Below, one piece after another: positions 25,607-35,543 of a DNA stretch of 41,637 nucleotides. The stretch comes from Chloroflexota bacterium (lineage in GTDB: Bacteria > Chloroflexota > Dehalococcoidia > Dehalococcoidales > UBA2162). The notes beneath the pieces are model-generated. The model saw only the letters and a list, made by a program, of their open reading frames with translations, ran no database searches and had not been told where the DNA came from. Location of the stretch: positions 1 to 41,637 of the forward strand of contig JACPPR010000053.1 of the NCBI GenBank assembly GCA_016190895.1, in the 5' to 3' direction. Both the position numbers and the translations under genes were made by a program. Numbering within the stretch: the first letter of the stretch is position 1; each line of letters opens with the position of its first letter.

Positions 25607-25646
25607 CGGCGCGCGAGCCAGGGGCAAGGCCGGGCTACGGCACGGA

Positions 25647-25713
25647 GCGCACTAACACTTTATGTACGTGGCTTCCTCTTACCCGCCAAAGGACATAAGA
25701 CTTGTTAGTGCGC
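25647..25713. repeat. Long imperfect inverted repeat
   Basis: GCGCACTAACA-ct-TTATGT ... ACATAA-gact-TGTTAGTGCGC in the noncoding end of the element. Confidence 0.7.
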
Positions 25714-25750
25714 TGGGGGGTATTAGGTCAGTATGACTACTCTCAAGAAG

Positions 25751-25793
25751 TTTCGGCTTGGCAGCCGAAAAAGTTTCGGTATCGTCACCGAAA
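25751..25793. repeat. Two tandem hairpins
   Basis: TTTCGGCT-TGGC-AGCCGAAA (25751..25770) and TTTCGGT-ATCGTC-ACCGAAA (25774..25793), each preceded by AAG. Confidence 0.7.
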
Positions 25794-25909
25794 TATGAGC
25801 GTCTTGTTCCGGGTGACAACCTGAAAGAATGCGACAAAAGGCGACACACTAAAAAAGCGTCCCCACCATTGTTGTCCTTCACGGCTTACGCACGAATTGA
25901 GGCTAGAAA

Positions 25910-25931
25910 TTTGCTGCCCGTTTGCTACCCA
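25910..25931. promoter_or_regulatory. Putative integrase arm-type sites (right)
   Basis: TTTGCTGCCCGTTTGCTACCCA; 20/22 identical with 16776..16797. Confidence 0.5.
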
Positions 25932-26047
25932 AGCCCTTGTTACTGGTTGTTGCTGGTTGAGGTTTCACGCTCAAAAGTGAAAAACCGCCGTCAAGCCGTT
26001 GGTGCTTATTTGAGGCTAAAAGCCCTCGTTGCGGTTGCCTCGTAGAA

Positions 26048-26084
26048 TTACGAAACCGCTGCTCTACCACTGAGCTACGCTGGC
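26048..26084. repeat. attR core: 37-bp direct repeat of the tRNA-Thr 5' half
   Basis: TTACGAAACCGCTGCTCTACCACTGAGCTACGCTGGC, identical to 16674..16710. Confidence 0.93.
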
Positions 26085-26183
26085 GTATACAACAATCGAC
26101 TGTAGCCCCTCACCCCATGTTTCTTCAATTATATGGCTGCAATCCTTGATTGTAAAGATAACGCTGCAGAAAGCTATGTTTCC

Positions 26184-27377
26184 CTATTTAGTGGAGCGTC
26201 TGGAGAGCCAGCGCATGGTGAGGAAGCTTGAGATGATAAAGACCCCGGCCGAGACGCCGAAGACGTTTTTGAGGCCGATTGTGCCCGCCAGTCCCCCACC
26301 GATAAGTGAACCCACCCCGCCCCCCAGCGAACTGGCGCTCTGCCCCAGTCCGTAGGCGATGCCCTGCTGGCTCTGGGCGACCGAGGCGCCGATCATAGCA
26401 TTGGTGGACGTTGCCTGCCCGCCCCGGAGCAGGCCGGTCAGTATCAGGGAAGTGGCCAGCACGCCTATCGTGGTCGCCCATATCGGCGGCAGATAGAGCA
26501 GTCCGATGATGAAGAAACAAAAAGCCATTATCTTCGGGAGGCTAGTCTTGTCACCCAAACGCCCGAAGGCGAAGCTGGAGATGGCCGCCGTGAATCCCAT
26601 CAGGCTGAATATCAATCCCGAAGTCGTTGCCACTCTGCTTGGGTCGGTGACGACCTCCTTCACCCGCAGCGAAGTTATCGGACCGACAAGCGATTGCCCG
26701 ATGCTCACCAGGCTCATAATAGCCAGCAGAGGCAGCATCTGTTTTGAAAACGCCGGGCGCAGCATATCCCGGAGAGAAATCTTGCTGCTTTCAGCCGGCT
26801 TCTGGAAATCCTCTTTCACCAACAGCAGCACGGTCAGTCCGCCGGCCAGCAGAAACGCGCCGGAGAGATAGAAGGCGGCCTGGTAGCCCAGGTGGTCGGC
26901 GACATACCCGCCGACGAGCGGCCCGATGCTCTGACCGCCGAACACGGCCAGCATAATAATGCCCATGGCGAAAGACATCCGGTTCCGGGGCACGATACTG
27001 CTTGCCAGAGCGGTCATGGCGGCGACGCTACCGGTAACCAGTCCCTGAAGCCAGCGCAGGACGATGACGAAATAGATATTTGGAGCTATCCCTATTAAGG
27101 ACAGAATAATTGCCCCGCCGAACATCGCCCGCAGCACCATCGGTTTGCGTCCGTAGCGGTCGGCGAGCATGCCCCAGATGGGGGAGATGAAGAACATAGC
27201 GATGCTCAGCCCGCTGGCCGCTATGCCCGCCCAGAAGGCAGCCTGCTGGGTGGTGAGGTCGCCTACTTTCTGGATGTATAGCGGCAGGAGCGGGTCGACG
27301 AAGGTAAAGGCAGTCATCGTCAACAGCTCGGCGAGGAAATTGGCTGCCAGATTCCTCTGCCAGGTATTAGAAGTCAA
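26184..27377 (-). CDS. MFS transporter (drug-efflux-like)
   Basis: 12-TM pattern; ISPIWGMLADRYGRKPMVLRAMFGG; VPRNRMSFAMGIIMLAVFGGQSIGPLVGGYVAD. Confidence 0.9.
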   Translation of the reverse strand: MTSNTWQRNLAANFLAELLTMTAFTFVDPLLPLYIQKVGDLTTQQAAFWAGIAASGLSIAMFFISPIWGMLADRYGRKPMVLRAMFGGAIILSLIGIAPNIYFVIVLRWLQGLVTGSVAAMTALASSIVPRNRMSFAMGIIMLAVFGGQSIGPLVGGYVADHLGYQAAFYLSGAFLLAGGLTVLLLVKEDFQKPAESSKISLRDMLRPAFSKQMLPLLAIMSLVSIGQSLVGPITSLRVKEVVTDPSRVATTSGLIFSLMGFTAAISSFAFGRLGDKTSLPKIMAFCFFIIGLLYLPPIWATTIGVLATSLILTGLLRGGQATSTNAMIGASVAQSQQGIAYGLGQSASSLGGGVGSLIGGGLAGTIGLKNVFGVSAGVFIISSFLTMRWLSRRSTK

Positions 27378-27507
27378 ATTGTTCCTGTTCTTTTACGGAC
27401 ACTCTAAAGTCAAGTCATTGCTGACCTATCAACCAAAATAATATCATACCATATTTTGGGAAAAATGGGTGGTGGGCGGGAGAGGTGGCTGTTCAATAAT
27501 AGGGTTT

Positions 27508-27590
27508 GTCATTCCGTGCTTGACACGGAATCCAGGAAGCCCCGGAGTTAGCTGACTTAGTATTCCGGATACCGACTTCCGTCGGTATGG
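27508..27590. repeat. Dispersed palindromic repeat related to 1225..1330
   Basis: GTCATTCCGTGCTTGACACGGAATCC ... GGATACCGACTTCCGTCGGTAT. Confidence 0.7.
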
Positions 27591-27674
27591 TGCACAGTAA
27601 GAAATAGTTTCAGACATTAAAGCATTTGGATTTCAATTCGGCGTGCGTTATAATAGCTAAGTCAAGGAAGTGAG

Positions 27675-28490
27675 ATGCCTATCCTCTATGTCGTGGCTAC
27701 GCCTATCGGTAATTTGGAGGATATTACCCTGCGCGCCCTCCGTATTCTGCGCGAGGTGACGCTGATTGCCGCCGAGGATACGCGCAAAACCAGGCGACTG
27801 CTGGCCGCCTATGACATCAAGACGCCGATGACAAGCTATTACGAGCATAATAAGCTGACTAAGCTAGATTACATTCTGGAGCGTCTGAAGGAAGGCGATG
27901 TCGCCCTGGTCTCAGAAGCCGGGACGCCGGGTCTGTCCGACCCCGGCTACGAACTGATTCGGGCCGCCAGCCAGCTTGGCATACAGGTAGTTCCGATTCC
28001 GGGAGCCTCCGTGGTTATCACGGCGCTAACTATTTCCGGGCTGGCCACGGACAGGTTTACTTATCTGGGTTTCTTGCCCCGCAAAGCCGGCGAAAGGCGG
28101 AAACTGCTGGAATCGGCGGCGGAGGACCCCGGCACAGTCATCATTCTGGAAGCCCCGCACCGCCTGCTGGCGACCTTGGAGGATGCACTGCTTGTCCTGG
28201 GTGATAGGAGAATCGCCGTTTGCCGTGAACTGACCAAGTTCCACGAAGAGGTCTTCCGGGGTAGCATCAGCCAGTCAACTGAACACTTCGCCGAGCCTAG
28301 AGGAGAGTTTACCTTGGTCATCGAGGGCAAGGTGGAGAAACCCCAGGCGGAATTAACCGAGGGTATCAAAGAAAGGCTGCGCAGGATGCAGCTTTCCGGC
28401 ATTAAGGCTAAAGAAGCGGTAGCTCAGGTCGCTGGGGAAACCGGTCTATCAAAAAAGGAATTGTACCGTGCCTGGCTCGAAAAGGTTTGA
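27675..28490 (+). CDS. rsmI: 16S rRNA (cytidine(1402)-2'-O)-methyltransferase RsmI
   Basis: LYVVATPIGNLEDITLRALRILREVTLIAAEDTRKTRRLL...SEAGTPGLSDPGYELIR. Confidence 0.96.
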   Translation: MPILYVVATPIGNLEDITLRALRILREVTLIAAEDTRKTRRLLAAYDIKTPMTSYYEHNKLTKLDYILERLKEGDVALVSEAGTPGLSDPGYELIRAASQLGIQVVPIPGASVVITALTISGLATDRFTYLGFLPRKAGERRKLLESAAEDPGTVIILEAPHRLLATLEDALLVLGDRRIAVCRELTKFHEEVFRGSISQSTEHFAEPRGEFTLVIEGKVEKPQAELTEGIKERLRRMQLSGIKAKEAVAQVAGETGLSKKELYRAWLEKV

Positions 28491-28672
28491 AGCAGCACTT
28501 CCACTCCCTTGACGGAAGAGGCGTAGAGCCTGCCCTGACCTGTCCTGAGCGAAACCGAAGGAGCGAAGAGAATGGGTGAGGGTGGATAATAATACTTTCC
28601 CCTTCACTTTCATCTCTCCCCCGCCTGCCAAAGTCTTGTACGGCGAGCAGGTGTGCGGCGGGCAGGCGCAAG
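28490..28672. repeat. CTCTCCC-type repeat copy with nested modules
   Basis: CTTGACGG...CCTGACCTGTCCTGAGCGAAACCGAAGG...CTCTCCCCCGCCTGCCAAAGTCTTGTACGGCG...GGCGGGCAGG. Confidence 0.6.
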
Positions 28673-28737
28673 GGAAGAGAAAATTATATAATTAGCTTTG
28701 GAACTAAGTACTGACTAGGTTATTAAGGAGGGGAGCG

Positions 28738-28959
28738 ATGCGCCGAGGCTGCATATCTTTAGGAGATGTTCGTTGTGACCAGTGCGGGCGCCCGGTACCG
28801 CATTCGGAACGGTATCTGGCTGTCGAAGAAGAGGGTGGAGTCGAGTCAGATAAGGGGAAGACAGTCCGCTATTGTGTGGAATGCGCCGTGAAGAAGGGTT
28901 ACGCCTCCTACCGGCAGGAGAAGGACGAAAAAATACTGACCGTATTCCCCGGGGTGTGA
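28738..28959 (+). CDS. Small zinc-ribbon hypothetical protein
   Basis: CDQCGRPVPHSERYLAVEEE...VRYCVECAVKKGY; RBS AAGGAGGGG. Confidence 0.7.
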   Translation: MRRGCISLGDVRCDQCGRPVPHSERYLAVEEEGGVESDKGKTVRYCVECAVKKGYASYRQEKDEKILTVFPGV

Positions 28960-28981
28960 AGAATAAAAGCAGCTCACTTCT

Positions 28982-29054
28982 GTCATTCTCTGGCTTGACC
29001 GGAGAATCCACTAATGCACTGGCCTATGGATTCCCCGCTTTAGCGGGGAATGAC
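28982..29054. repeat. GTCATTC...GAATGAC repeat, opposite orientation to 12075..12148
   Basis: GTCATTCTCTGGCTTGACCGGAGAATCC ... GGATTCCCCGCTTTAGCGGGGAATGAC. Confidence 0.75.
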
Positions 29055-29116
29055 ACGCCTGCGATGGTCATGCACACTATTTTCTAAGCAAGACTGATTG
29101 TGATAAAGTAATAGAA

Positions 29117-30787
29117 ATGAGCGAGAGAATCTTTATCGGGGTGGCCTGGCCCTATGCTAATGGATTGCTTCATCTGGGGCATCTAGCCGGAGCGTATCTG
29201 CCGGCTGATATTTTTGCCCGCTACCACCGCATCAAAAGAAACGAGGTGCTGATGGTATCCGGCTCTGACCGGCATGGCACGGCGATTACCATTCGTGCTG
29301 AACAGGAAGGTAAGAGCCCTGAGGAAATAGCCGATAAATACCACGACCTATACAAAGAAGCCTGGCAAAAAATAGGCATCACCTGGGACCTGTATACCTC
29401 GACCGGCACGGCAAACCATGCCGAGGTAACCCATGATATTTTCCTGAATTTGCTCAACAAAGGCTATATCTACAAGTCCAGCACATTTCAGCCCTACTGT
29501 CCCTCGTGCCGGCGCTTCCTCCCTGACCGTTATGTCGAGGGCAGTTGCCCGCATTGTCACGACCCCGGTGCCCGCGGCGACCAGTGCGATGAGTGCGGCA
29601 AGCCGCTCAGCGCTGCTGAACTGCTTAATCCGCGCTGCCGCCAGTGCGGCACACAGCCTGAGTTCCGCGAGACAGAGCACTTTTTCCTCAAGCTGAGCGC
29701 TTTCCAGGAACAACTGAAAGCGTGGGTCAGCCAGCAAAGCCACTGGCGGGCTAATGTACGTAATTTTACCCTTGGGTTTCTTGAAGAGGGTTTGCACGAC
29801 CGGGCTATCACCCGTGATATAGATTGGGGCGTCAGCGTGCCGATTGCTGGTTTCGAAGATAAGCGTATCTACGTTTGGTTCGAGAATATCATTGGATACC
29901 TCTCGGCCAGCAAGGAATGGGCGAAATCCTCGGGCAATCCAGAGGCCTGGCGGGCTTTCTGGCAGGGAGACACCAAGAGCTACTATTTTATCGGTAAAGA
30001 TAACATAGTTTTCCATACGATGAACTGGCCGGCTATGCTGATGGGCTACGGCGGCCTGAACCTGCCTTACGATGTTCCGGCTAATGAATTTTTGACTATC
30101 GAAAGTAAGAAAGTGTCCAAGAGCCGCGGATTGGCACCACCTCCGGTTCTTGATTGTCTCTCGCGCTACGACCCTGACCCGTTGCGTTATTATTTTTCAG
30201 CTAATATGCCGGAGATGGGCGATTCTGATTTTACGTGGGCTGATTTCATTCGCCGCAACAATGACGAACTGGTAGCCACTTACGGCAACCTGGTCAACAG
30301 GGTGCTCACCTTCACCTACCGCAACTTCGAGGGCAAAGTGCCTCAGCCCCAAACCCTTGATGGCGAAAGCCGGACTCTGCTCAAGAAATCGGAAGAGACC
30401 CTGTCGAATGTAAGCGACCTGCTCTACCGCTGCCACTTCAGGGAAGCCGTCAGGGTAGCTATGGTGCTGGCGCAGGAGACTAACCGCTACCTCGATGAAA
30501 AGGCGCCCTGGAAAACAATCAAGGAGAATAGGGAGTCCGCTGCTACGGCTCTATATGTAGCTATTTGCGTCATTTCCTGCCTGAAAACTGTATTCTATCC
30601 CTTTTTGCCCTTTAGCTCACAGAAAGTGCACGAGTATCTCGGCTTCGAGGGCCGGGTAGAAGATTCTGGCTGGCAGATGCTGCCGATGACCCCCGGACAG
30701 AAATTGCGAGAACCCAAGGCCCTGTTCGTCAAGCTGGATAAGGCTCTGGCTGAGGAAGAGTCCAGCCGGCTGGGGCAGGCTCATTAA
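29117..30787 (+). CDS. metG: Methionyl-tRNA synthetase
   Basis: FIGVAWPYANGLLHLGHLAGAYLPADIFARYHR; zinc knuckles CPSC..CPHC..CDEC..CRQC; KKVSKSRG. Confidence 0.95.
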   Translation: MSERIFIGVAWPYANGLLHLGHLAGAYLPADIFARYHRIKRNEVLMVSGSDRHGTAITIRAEQEGKSPEEIADKYHDLYKEAWQKIGITWDLYTSTGTANHAEVTHDIFLNLLNKGYIYKSSTFQPYCPSCRRFLPDRYVEGSCPHCHDPGARGDQCDECGKPLSAAELLNPRCRQCGTQPEFRETEHFFLKLSAFQEQLKAWVSQQSHWRANVRNFTLGFLEEGLHDRAITRDIDWGVSVPIAGFEDKRIYVWFENIIGYLSASKEWAKSSGNPEAWRAFWQGDTKSYYFIGKDNIVFHTMNWPAMLMGYGGLNLPYDVPANEFLTIESKKVSKSRGLAPPPVLDCLSRYDPDPLRYYFSANMPEMGDSDFTWADFIRRNNDELVATYGNLVNRVLTFTYRNFEGKVPQPQTLDGESRTLLKKSEETLSNVSDLLYRCHFREAVRVAMVLAQETNRYLDEKAPWKTIKENRESAATALYVAICVISCLKTVFYPFLPFSSQKVHEYLGFEGRVEDSGWQMLPMTPGQKLREPKALFVKLDKALAEEESSRLGQAH

Positions 30788-30857
30788 CGGTTAACTGACG
30801 GCTCATTATTTTGCCGTCTCGTAACGAGTTGCAGAAAACTGTTTCGTTACCTTTAAT

Positions 30858-30981
30858 CCTCTCCCCTTGCGGGAGAGTCCCGACTTCGTGCGGGATCCCG
30901 TATGGAATCGGGAGGTTAAAGGTGAGGGGGACACCAATAATACACACCCTCACCCTTCCCTCTCCCCTCAAGGGAGAGGGG
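30858..30981. repeat. Dispersed CTCTCCC-type repeat, copy
   Basis: CTCTCCCCTTGCGGGAGAGTCCCGACTTCGTGCGGGATCCCGTATGGAATCGGGAGGTT...CTCTCCCCTCAAGGGAGAGGGG. Confidence 0.78.
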
Positions 30982-31025
30982 AAAACAGCGAAGGCAATTT
31001 CTGCAGCGAAGCGGAAAGGAGAACT

Positions 31026-31988
31026 TTGCAACTAGACGCCATCTATACGCCGGTTCAGGATGACCTGGCAAGAGTGGAAGCCAGACTGAAGGCGGTGAGC
31101 CAGGTTGATTTCCCTCATCTCGCCGAGCTACTCGATTACAGTTTGAAGAGCAATGGCAAACGGATTCGTCCGGTGTTGACGCTAATCTCAGGCAAATTTT
31201 ATGATTACGACCTCGACAATCTGTTATCCATGGCAACGGCAGTCGAGATTATGCACACGGCCACCCTGGTTCACGATGACGCTATCGATAAATCCTCCGT
31301 CCGCCGGGGCAGGCCCACGGTTAATGCGGTCTGGAACGATGAAAAAGCCATCCTTCTCGGCGATTACCTCTTCGCCGAGGCTGGCGCTATGACAGCCAGC
31401 ACCAATAACCTGAGGGCAATCAAGCTCTTTGCCGAAACCCTGAAAACTATTTCCAGCGGCGAACTGAATCAAGCCTATAATGCTTTTAACCTGAAGCAGA
31501 GCCGCACCCAATATTTCCAGAGGGTTGCCCAGAAAACGGCTGCCCTGTTCTGTATGGCGACGGAATCCGGGGCAGCGATGAGCCAGGCCCCTGAGGAAGC
31601 AATCCAGGTTCTCAATGAGTATGGCTATAATCTGGGGGTCGCCTTTCAAATAGTCGATGATATTCTGGATTTTATCGGGACTAAAGAAGAGCTGGGCAAA
31701 CCGGCCGGTTCCGATTTGGCCCAGGGCACGATTACTCTGCCGGCGATGCTTCTTATGGAACGCTACCCCGATAACCCGATAAAGAGGTTAATGGACAGCA
31801 ATGATAGGCAAGGTGAGATAAAGCGGGCGATTGAGATGGTGCGCAACTCATTGATTATTCAAGAATGTTACCAGGTCGCTTCTGACTACTGTGATGAGGC
31901 TTGCCGCGGCCTCGAACTCTTACCTGATAAAGTCGGTCGCCAGTCGCTGATAGACCTGGCCGGCTATATCACCATTCGGAAGAAATAG
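31026..31988 (+). CDS. Polyprenyl (isoprenyl diphosphate) synthase
   Basis: SNGKRIRPVLTLIS; HTATLVHDDAIDKSSVRRGRPTVN; FQIVDDILDF. TTG start at 31026 preceded by AAAGGAGAAC; the longer supplied ORF (30867) runs into a repeat. Confidence 0.9.
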   Translation: MQLDAIYTPVQDDLARVEARLKAVSQVDFPHLAELLDYSLKSNGKRIRPVLTLISGKFYDYDLDNLLSMATAVEIMHTATLVHDDAIDKSSVRRGRPTVNAVWNDEKAILLGDYLFAEAGAMTASTNNLRAIKLFAETLKTISSGELNQAYNAFNLKQSRTQYFQRVAQKTAALFCMATESGAAMSQAPEEAIQVLNEYGYNLGVAFQIVDDILDFIGTKEELGKPAGSDLAQGTITLPAMLLMERYPDNPIKRLMDSNDRQGEIKRAIEMVRNSLIIQECYQVASDYCDEACRGLELLPDKVGRQSLIDLAGYITIRKK

Positions 31989-32201
31989 CGGAATCGATGA
32001 CCTCACTCACGCCCCATTTTCTTAGAAAGACGTTTGGTTCGAATAAAAATAACCGCGAACATTTATCGTACCTGACTTTCCCAAATTAGTGTCCCGTATG
32101 CGTAATTTAGCATTAATTGGTATGAGCTATTAATGCAAACCTGGTAAGTTCTATTGTATCCGAACGGCCATTGTCCCGAACATGAAAGCTTGCGCTCGCC
32201 C

Positions 32202-32266
32202 GTCATTCCAGCGCAGGCTGGAATCCAAGGGAGGGGACTGTGGATTCTGGCCTTCGCCAGAATGAC
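32202..32266. repeat. GTCATTC...GAATGAC repeat with different stems
   Basis: GTCATTCCAGC-GCAG-GCTGGAATCC ... GGATTCTGGC-CTTC-GCCAGAATGAC. Confidence 0.75.
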
Positions 32267-32472
32267 GCTTCCGGCGGTAATGTCGTTTAATATTTATCAT
32301 TTCTTATTGCGTTCGTATTAGTGTCCTGAAATCGTCCAATTTTGAGGCTATCTGGGTGGTCAAAATAACTCGAGTGGGAAAGTCAGGTCGTAGGGGCAGG
32401 TTTCAAACCCGCCCGTCGAGAGTTTGCCATTCTAATCTCGGACCAAAGAGGGCGTCAGAACATTCGAGGCTA

Positions 32473-32509
32473 AAAAACAATCCCCTTCCCTTGATAAGGG
32501 AAGGGGATT
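32473..32509 (-). terminator. Rho-independent terminator of ftsH
   Basis: Reverse strand AATCCCCTTCCCTT-ATC-AAGGGAAGGGGATT-GTTTTTT just after the ftsH stop. Confidence 0.9.
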
Positions 32510-32529
32510 AAGGGATAGTTACTGAATTG

Positions 32530-34464
32530 CTAATCGGAGGCGGCGGGAGCCTGTTTTGGCACAGTGCCTGGTATCAGCGGAGACTTCTTGGTTTTGAGTT
32601 CCGGCTTTGCCGATTCGGCTATAATATGGACGGGCGCCGGGGCCGGCGTCTGTGTGGCTTCTTGTCGAGGGGATTCTTTAGGAGGACCAAGAATCGCGTC
32701 CAATTCTGTACCCTCCAGGGTCTCTTCGGAGAGGAGTTTCTGGGCCAGCTCCAGCAATTTCGCCTTGTTTTCGGTCAGAATCTTTTTAGCTAAATTGTGG
32801 GCGCTACCAATAATCCTATCGACTTCTTCATCAATAACATTAGCTATCTTATCGCCGTAGTCTTTTTGTTCGGAGATTTCGCGGCCGAGGAAAATTAGCT
32901 CTTGCTTATCGCCGAAGGTTCGAGGTCCCAACTTGTCACTCATACCGAAGTCGGTTACCATGCGCCGGGCCCACGTAGTGGCTTCCTTAATATCACTCTG
33001 AGCGCCGGTGGATATGTCATTAAAGATTAGCTCTTCGGCGGCACGGCCACCGAGGGCCATTGCCAGCCTTTCCTCGATATAGGAGCGCAGCTCATAACCT
33101 CTGTCTTCGGACAGTGTCTTGGTATAGCCGCCCGCCAGCCCGCGCGGTATGATAGATATTTTCCGCACCGGCTCGATATTGGGTAGCATATGGGCGACCA
33201 GGGCATGTCCGGCTTCATGGTAAGCGGTAATCTCTTTTTCCTTGGGGCTCATCCGGTGGCTCTTTCTTTCCGGGCCGAGCAGCACCTTATCGATGGACTC
33301 CTCTAGCTCCATCATCTCTACTGCTTTCTTGCCCCGTCTGGCGGCCAGGATAGCTGCCTCATTTACCAGGTTGGACAGGTCGGCGCCGCTGAAACCGACC
33401 GTCTGTTTAGCCAGTACCTCCAGGTCAACCGACTTATCCATCGGCTTGTTTTTTATGTGAACCTTGAGTATGGCGATGCGTCCGGTCTGGTCGGGCCTGT
33501 CGAGGACGACCCGCCGGTCGAACCGGCCCGGGCGCAGCAGCGCCGGGTCAAGGATATCGGGGCGGTTGGTAGCCGCCAGCACGATAACGCTGGTATTGGT
33601 ATCAAAACCATCCATTTCGGTTAGAATCTGGTTCAGGGTCTGCTCTCTCTCATCATGGCTGCCCCCCAGCCCGGCGCCCCGCTGGCGCCCCACAGCATCG
33701 ATTTCATCGACAAAAATAATGCAGGGAGCGTGGTGCTTAGCCTGGTCGAAGAGGTCGCGCACTCTGGAAGCGCCGACGCCGACAAACATCTCGACGAATT
33801 CACTGCCACTGATGGAGAAGAAAGGCACGCCGGCCTCTCCGGCGACGGCTCTGGCCAACAATGTTTTACCGGTGCCGGGCGGGCCTACCAGCAAGACACC
33901 TTTGGGAATACGAGCGCCGAGAGTTTGAAATTTCTCCCGTGATTTAAGAAACTCGACTACTTCATATAGCTCCTGCTTGGCTTCATCGACTCCGGCGACG
34001 TCATCGAAGGTCACCGTCGGCTTATCCGGCGAGGAAAGCCGGGCGCGGCTGCGCCCGAAGCTGAGAGCCTGATTGTTGACTCCCCGCGCGCGAAAGAAAA
34101 GGAAGAAGAGAAGAACGCCGAATAGCAGCAGCGGCAAGAATCCGATAATAAGCTGGCCCCAATCGATGCCCGGCGCTTTAATCTCGTAGGGCACTTCGGT
34201 ACTTAGCCCTAGCTCACGCAGGTCGTTGTAGTTAAGCACGCCGATGCGGGTCTTGATGGCTCTATCATCGGTGGTTATTATCGTCAGCCACTCGCCCTCT
34301 TCGATAATCGTTTTGATATTATTCTGGTGAGACATGGCTATCGCCTCACTCAGCGGGATTTCAGAGGGCTTTGCGGGTGTAGAAAATAGAACAGTGGCGA
34401 TAGCTACTATACCAAGCAACATTGCCAGGTAGAGCAGGCCACTACGTTTCCAATTGACATCCAT
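32530..34464 (-). CDS. ftsH: ATP-dependent zinc metalloprotease FtsH
   Basis: [51 protein letters not shown] zinc motif. Confidence 0.97.
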   Translation of the reverse strand: MDVNWKRSGLLYLAMLLGIVAIATVLFSTPAKPSEIPLSEAIAMSHQNNIKTIIEEGEWLTIITTDDRAIKTRIGVLNYNDLRELGLSTEVPYEIKAPGIDWGQLIIGFLPLLLFGVLLFFLFFRARGVNNQALSFGRSRARLSSPDKPTVTFDDVAGVDEAKQELYEVVEFLKSREKFQTLGARIPKGVLLVGPPGTGKTLLARAVAGEAGVPFFSISGSEFVEMFVGVGASRVRDLFDQAKHHAPCIIFVDEIDAVGRQRGAGLGGSHDEREQTLNQILTEMDGFDTNTSVIVLAATNRPDILDPALLRPGRFDRRVVLDRPDQTGRIAILKVHIKNKPMDKSVDLEVLAKQTVGFSGADLSNLVNEAAILAARRGKKAVEMMELEESIDKVLLGPERKSHRMSPKEKEITAYHEAGHALVAHMLPNIEPVRKISIIPRGLAGGYTKTLSEDRGYELRSYIEERLAMALGGRAAEELIFNDISTGAQSDIKEATTWARRMVTDFGMSDKLGPRTFGDKQELIFLGREISEQKDYGDKIANVIDEEVDRIIGSAHNLAKKILTENKAKLLELAQKLLSEETLEGTELDAILGPPKESPRQEATQTPAPAPVHIIAESAKPELKTKKSPLIPGTVPKQAPAASD

Positions 34465-34829
34465 TTTTCTAATTGTTACCTCAACTGCAAGTTTTCAAGA
34501 TTAGTCTGATTTCATTATATCAGAAAGCGTGTGAATAGGGAAATTAAGCAGGCGGAGCCTTCCGCGAAACACTTTAAATCCCTCTCAATCTCCCTTTAGT
34601 AAAGGGAGATGCCTGCCGATCTGCCACTCTTGTTCTAGGTATCCCCCTTTGAAAAAGGGGGACTAAGGGGGATTTTGAGTGAGTTAGTCTTTCCTAGTTT
34701 CGCGGAAGGCTTCCTCCAAGAACCAGGGCGTAGGCTTGTATACGGGTGGTCTTGTGGATGCGCAGAAAGTTATGGTGAGTTCCAGGGCAGAGCCAGCATG
34801 ACTGCAAAAATCTGGGTGGGCCCGGAGCC

Positions 34830-35534
34830 TTATTGTCCTCTTACGGCATTGGTATCTGCCTGCTGTTTGAGCAGCAAATAGTTGTTGTCTTTGGTCAACT
34901 GATAGAGCTCGTCATAGAGGCGGGACTCCTCCTGATAAACGACATTGTTCACGGCGGCTTGTCTCTTGTTCTTTTCGCCCACAAACCGCTCGAAAGTTTG
35001 CTGGCGCTGTTTCAACATGCGGAGGTATTCTTCCTGCCGGCCGCTTTTTTTGGCCAGTGCAGTGGCCTGGTCGAAATCTGCTCTGGCCCGCTTGACTGAC
35101 TCTTGGTCGCCGATATCAGGGTTGGCAAGATAGGCGATGCCGCGTTCATTACGGTATGACCAGTCGCCAGGACGGAGCTTGGTGGCCTGGTCATAGTGTG
35201 GTAGAACGTCCACCGTGACGCTGTCACCGGCGTAGAGCGCCGTACGGCCTTTTTCGGCCTCGTCTTCCGCCTGTTTAATCTTATAGACGACGCGTCCGGC
35301 GTCAATGGCGGCATCACCCTCTTCATCGCCGGTGGTGCCGACGCCAAGAGCCTCACCAGCCACAAACCTCGTCCCAGCGCCAAAGGTCGGTTGACCTTCT
35401 TCATTGGTGACATCATGGACGATTGCCCACAGTTTTGCGTAATAAATCAGTTGTTGCACATCGCCGGATTCGCAGGCGGACAGGACGGGAATCATTGCAA
35501 TGATTAGAGCCATGACTACCAACGTCTTTTTCAT
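34830..35534 (-). CDS. Lipoprotein, TPR-like
   Basis: Lipobox PVLSAC; helical repeats (YDQATKLRPGDWSYRNERGIAYLANPDIGDQESVKRARADFDQATALA). Confidence 0.7.
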   Translation of the reverse strand: MKKTLVVMALIIAMIPVLSACESGDVQQLIYYAKLWAIVHDVTNEEGQPTFGAGTRFVAGEALGVGTTGDEEGDAAIDAGRVVYKIKQAEDEAEKGRTALYAGDSVTVDVLPHYDQATKLRPGDWSYRNERGIAYLANPDIGDQESVKRARADFDQATALAKKSGRQEEYLRMLKQRQQTFERFVGEKNKRQAAVNNVVYQEESRLYDELYQLTKDNNYLLLKQQADTNAVRGQ

Positions 35535-35543
35535 TGCTGTCTC

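Larger units (their letters stand above)
16674..26084. mobile_element. Integrative element in tRNA-Thr, ~9.4 kb, phage-satellite-like
   Basis: Perfect 37-bp direct repeats at both ends, adjacent tyrosine integrase, Xis-like HTH proteins, primpol-helicase, TerS-like protein. Confidence 0.92.

Noticed and set aside
26048-26084. Second tRNA-Thr gene
   Set aside because: Only the 5' half of the tRNA (through the anticodon loop) is present; it is the attR copy, not a functional tRNA.
30867-31025. N-terminal extension of the polyprenyl synthase ORF
   Set aside because: The extension translates the dispersed CTCTCCC repeat; a TTG start at 31026 with an AAAGGAG RBS begins at the conserved domain.
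33464-33942. Plus-strand ORFs of 154 and 95 aa inside ftsH
   Set aside because: Antisense to a highly conserved gene; composition explained by ftsH codon structure.
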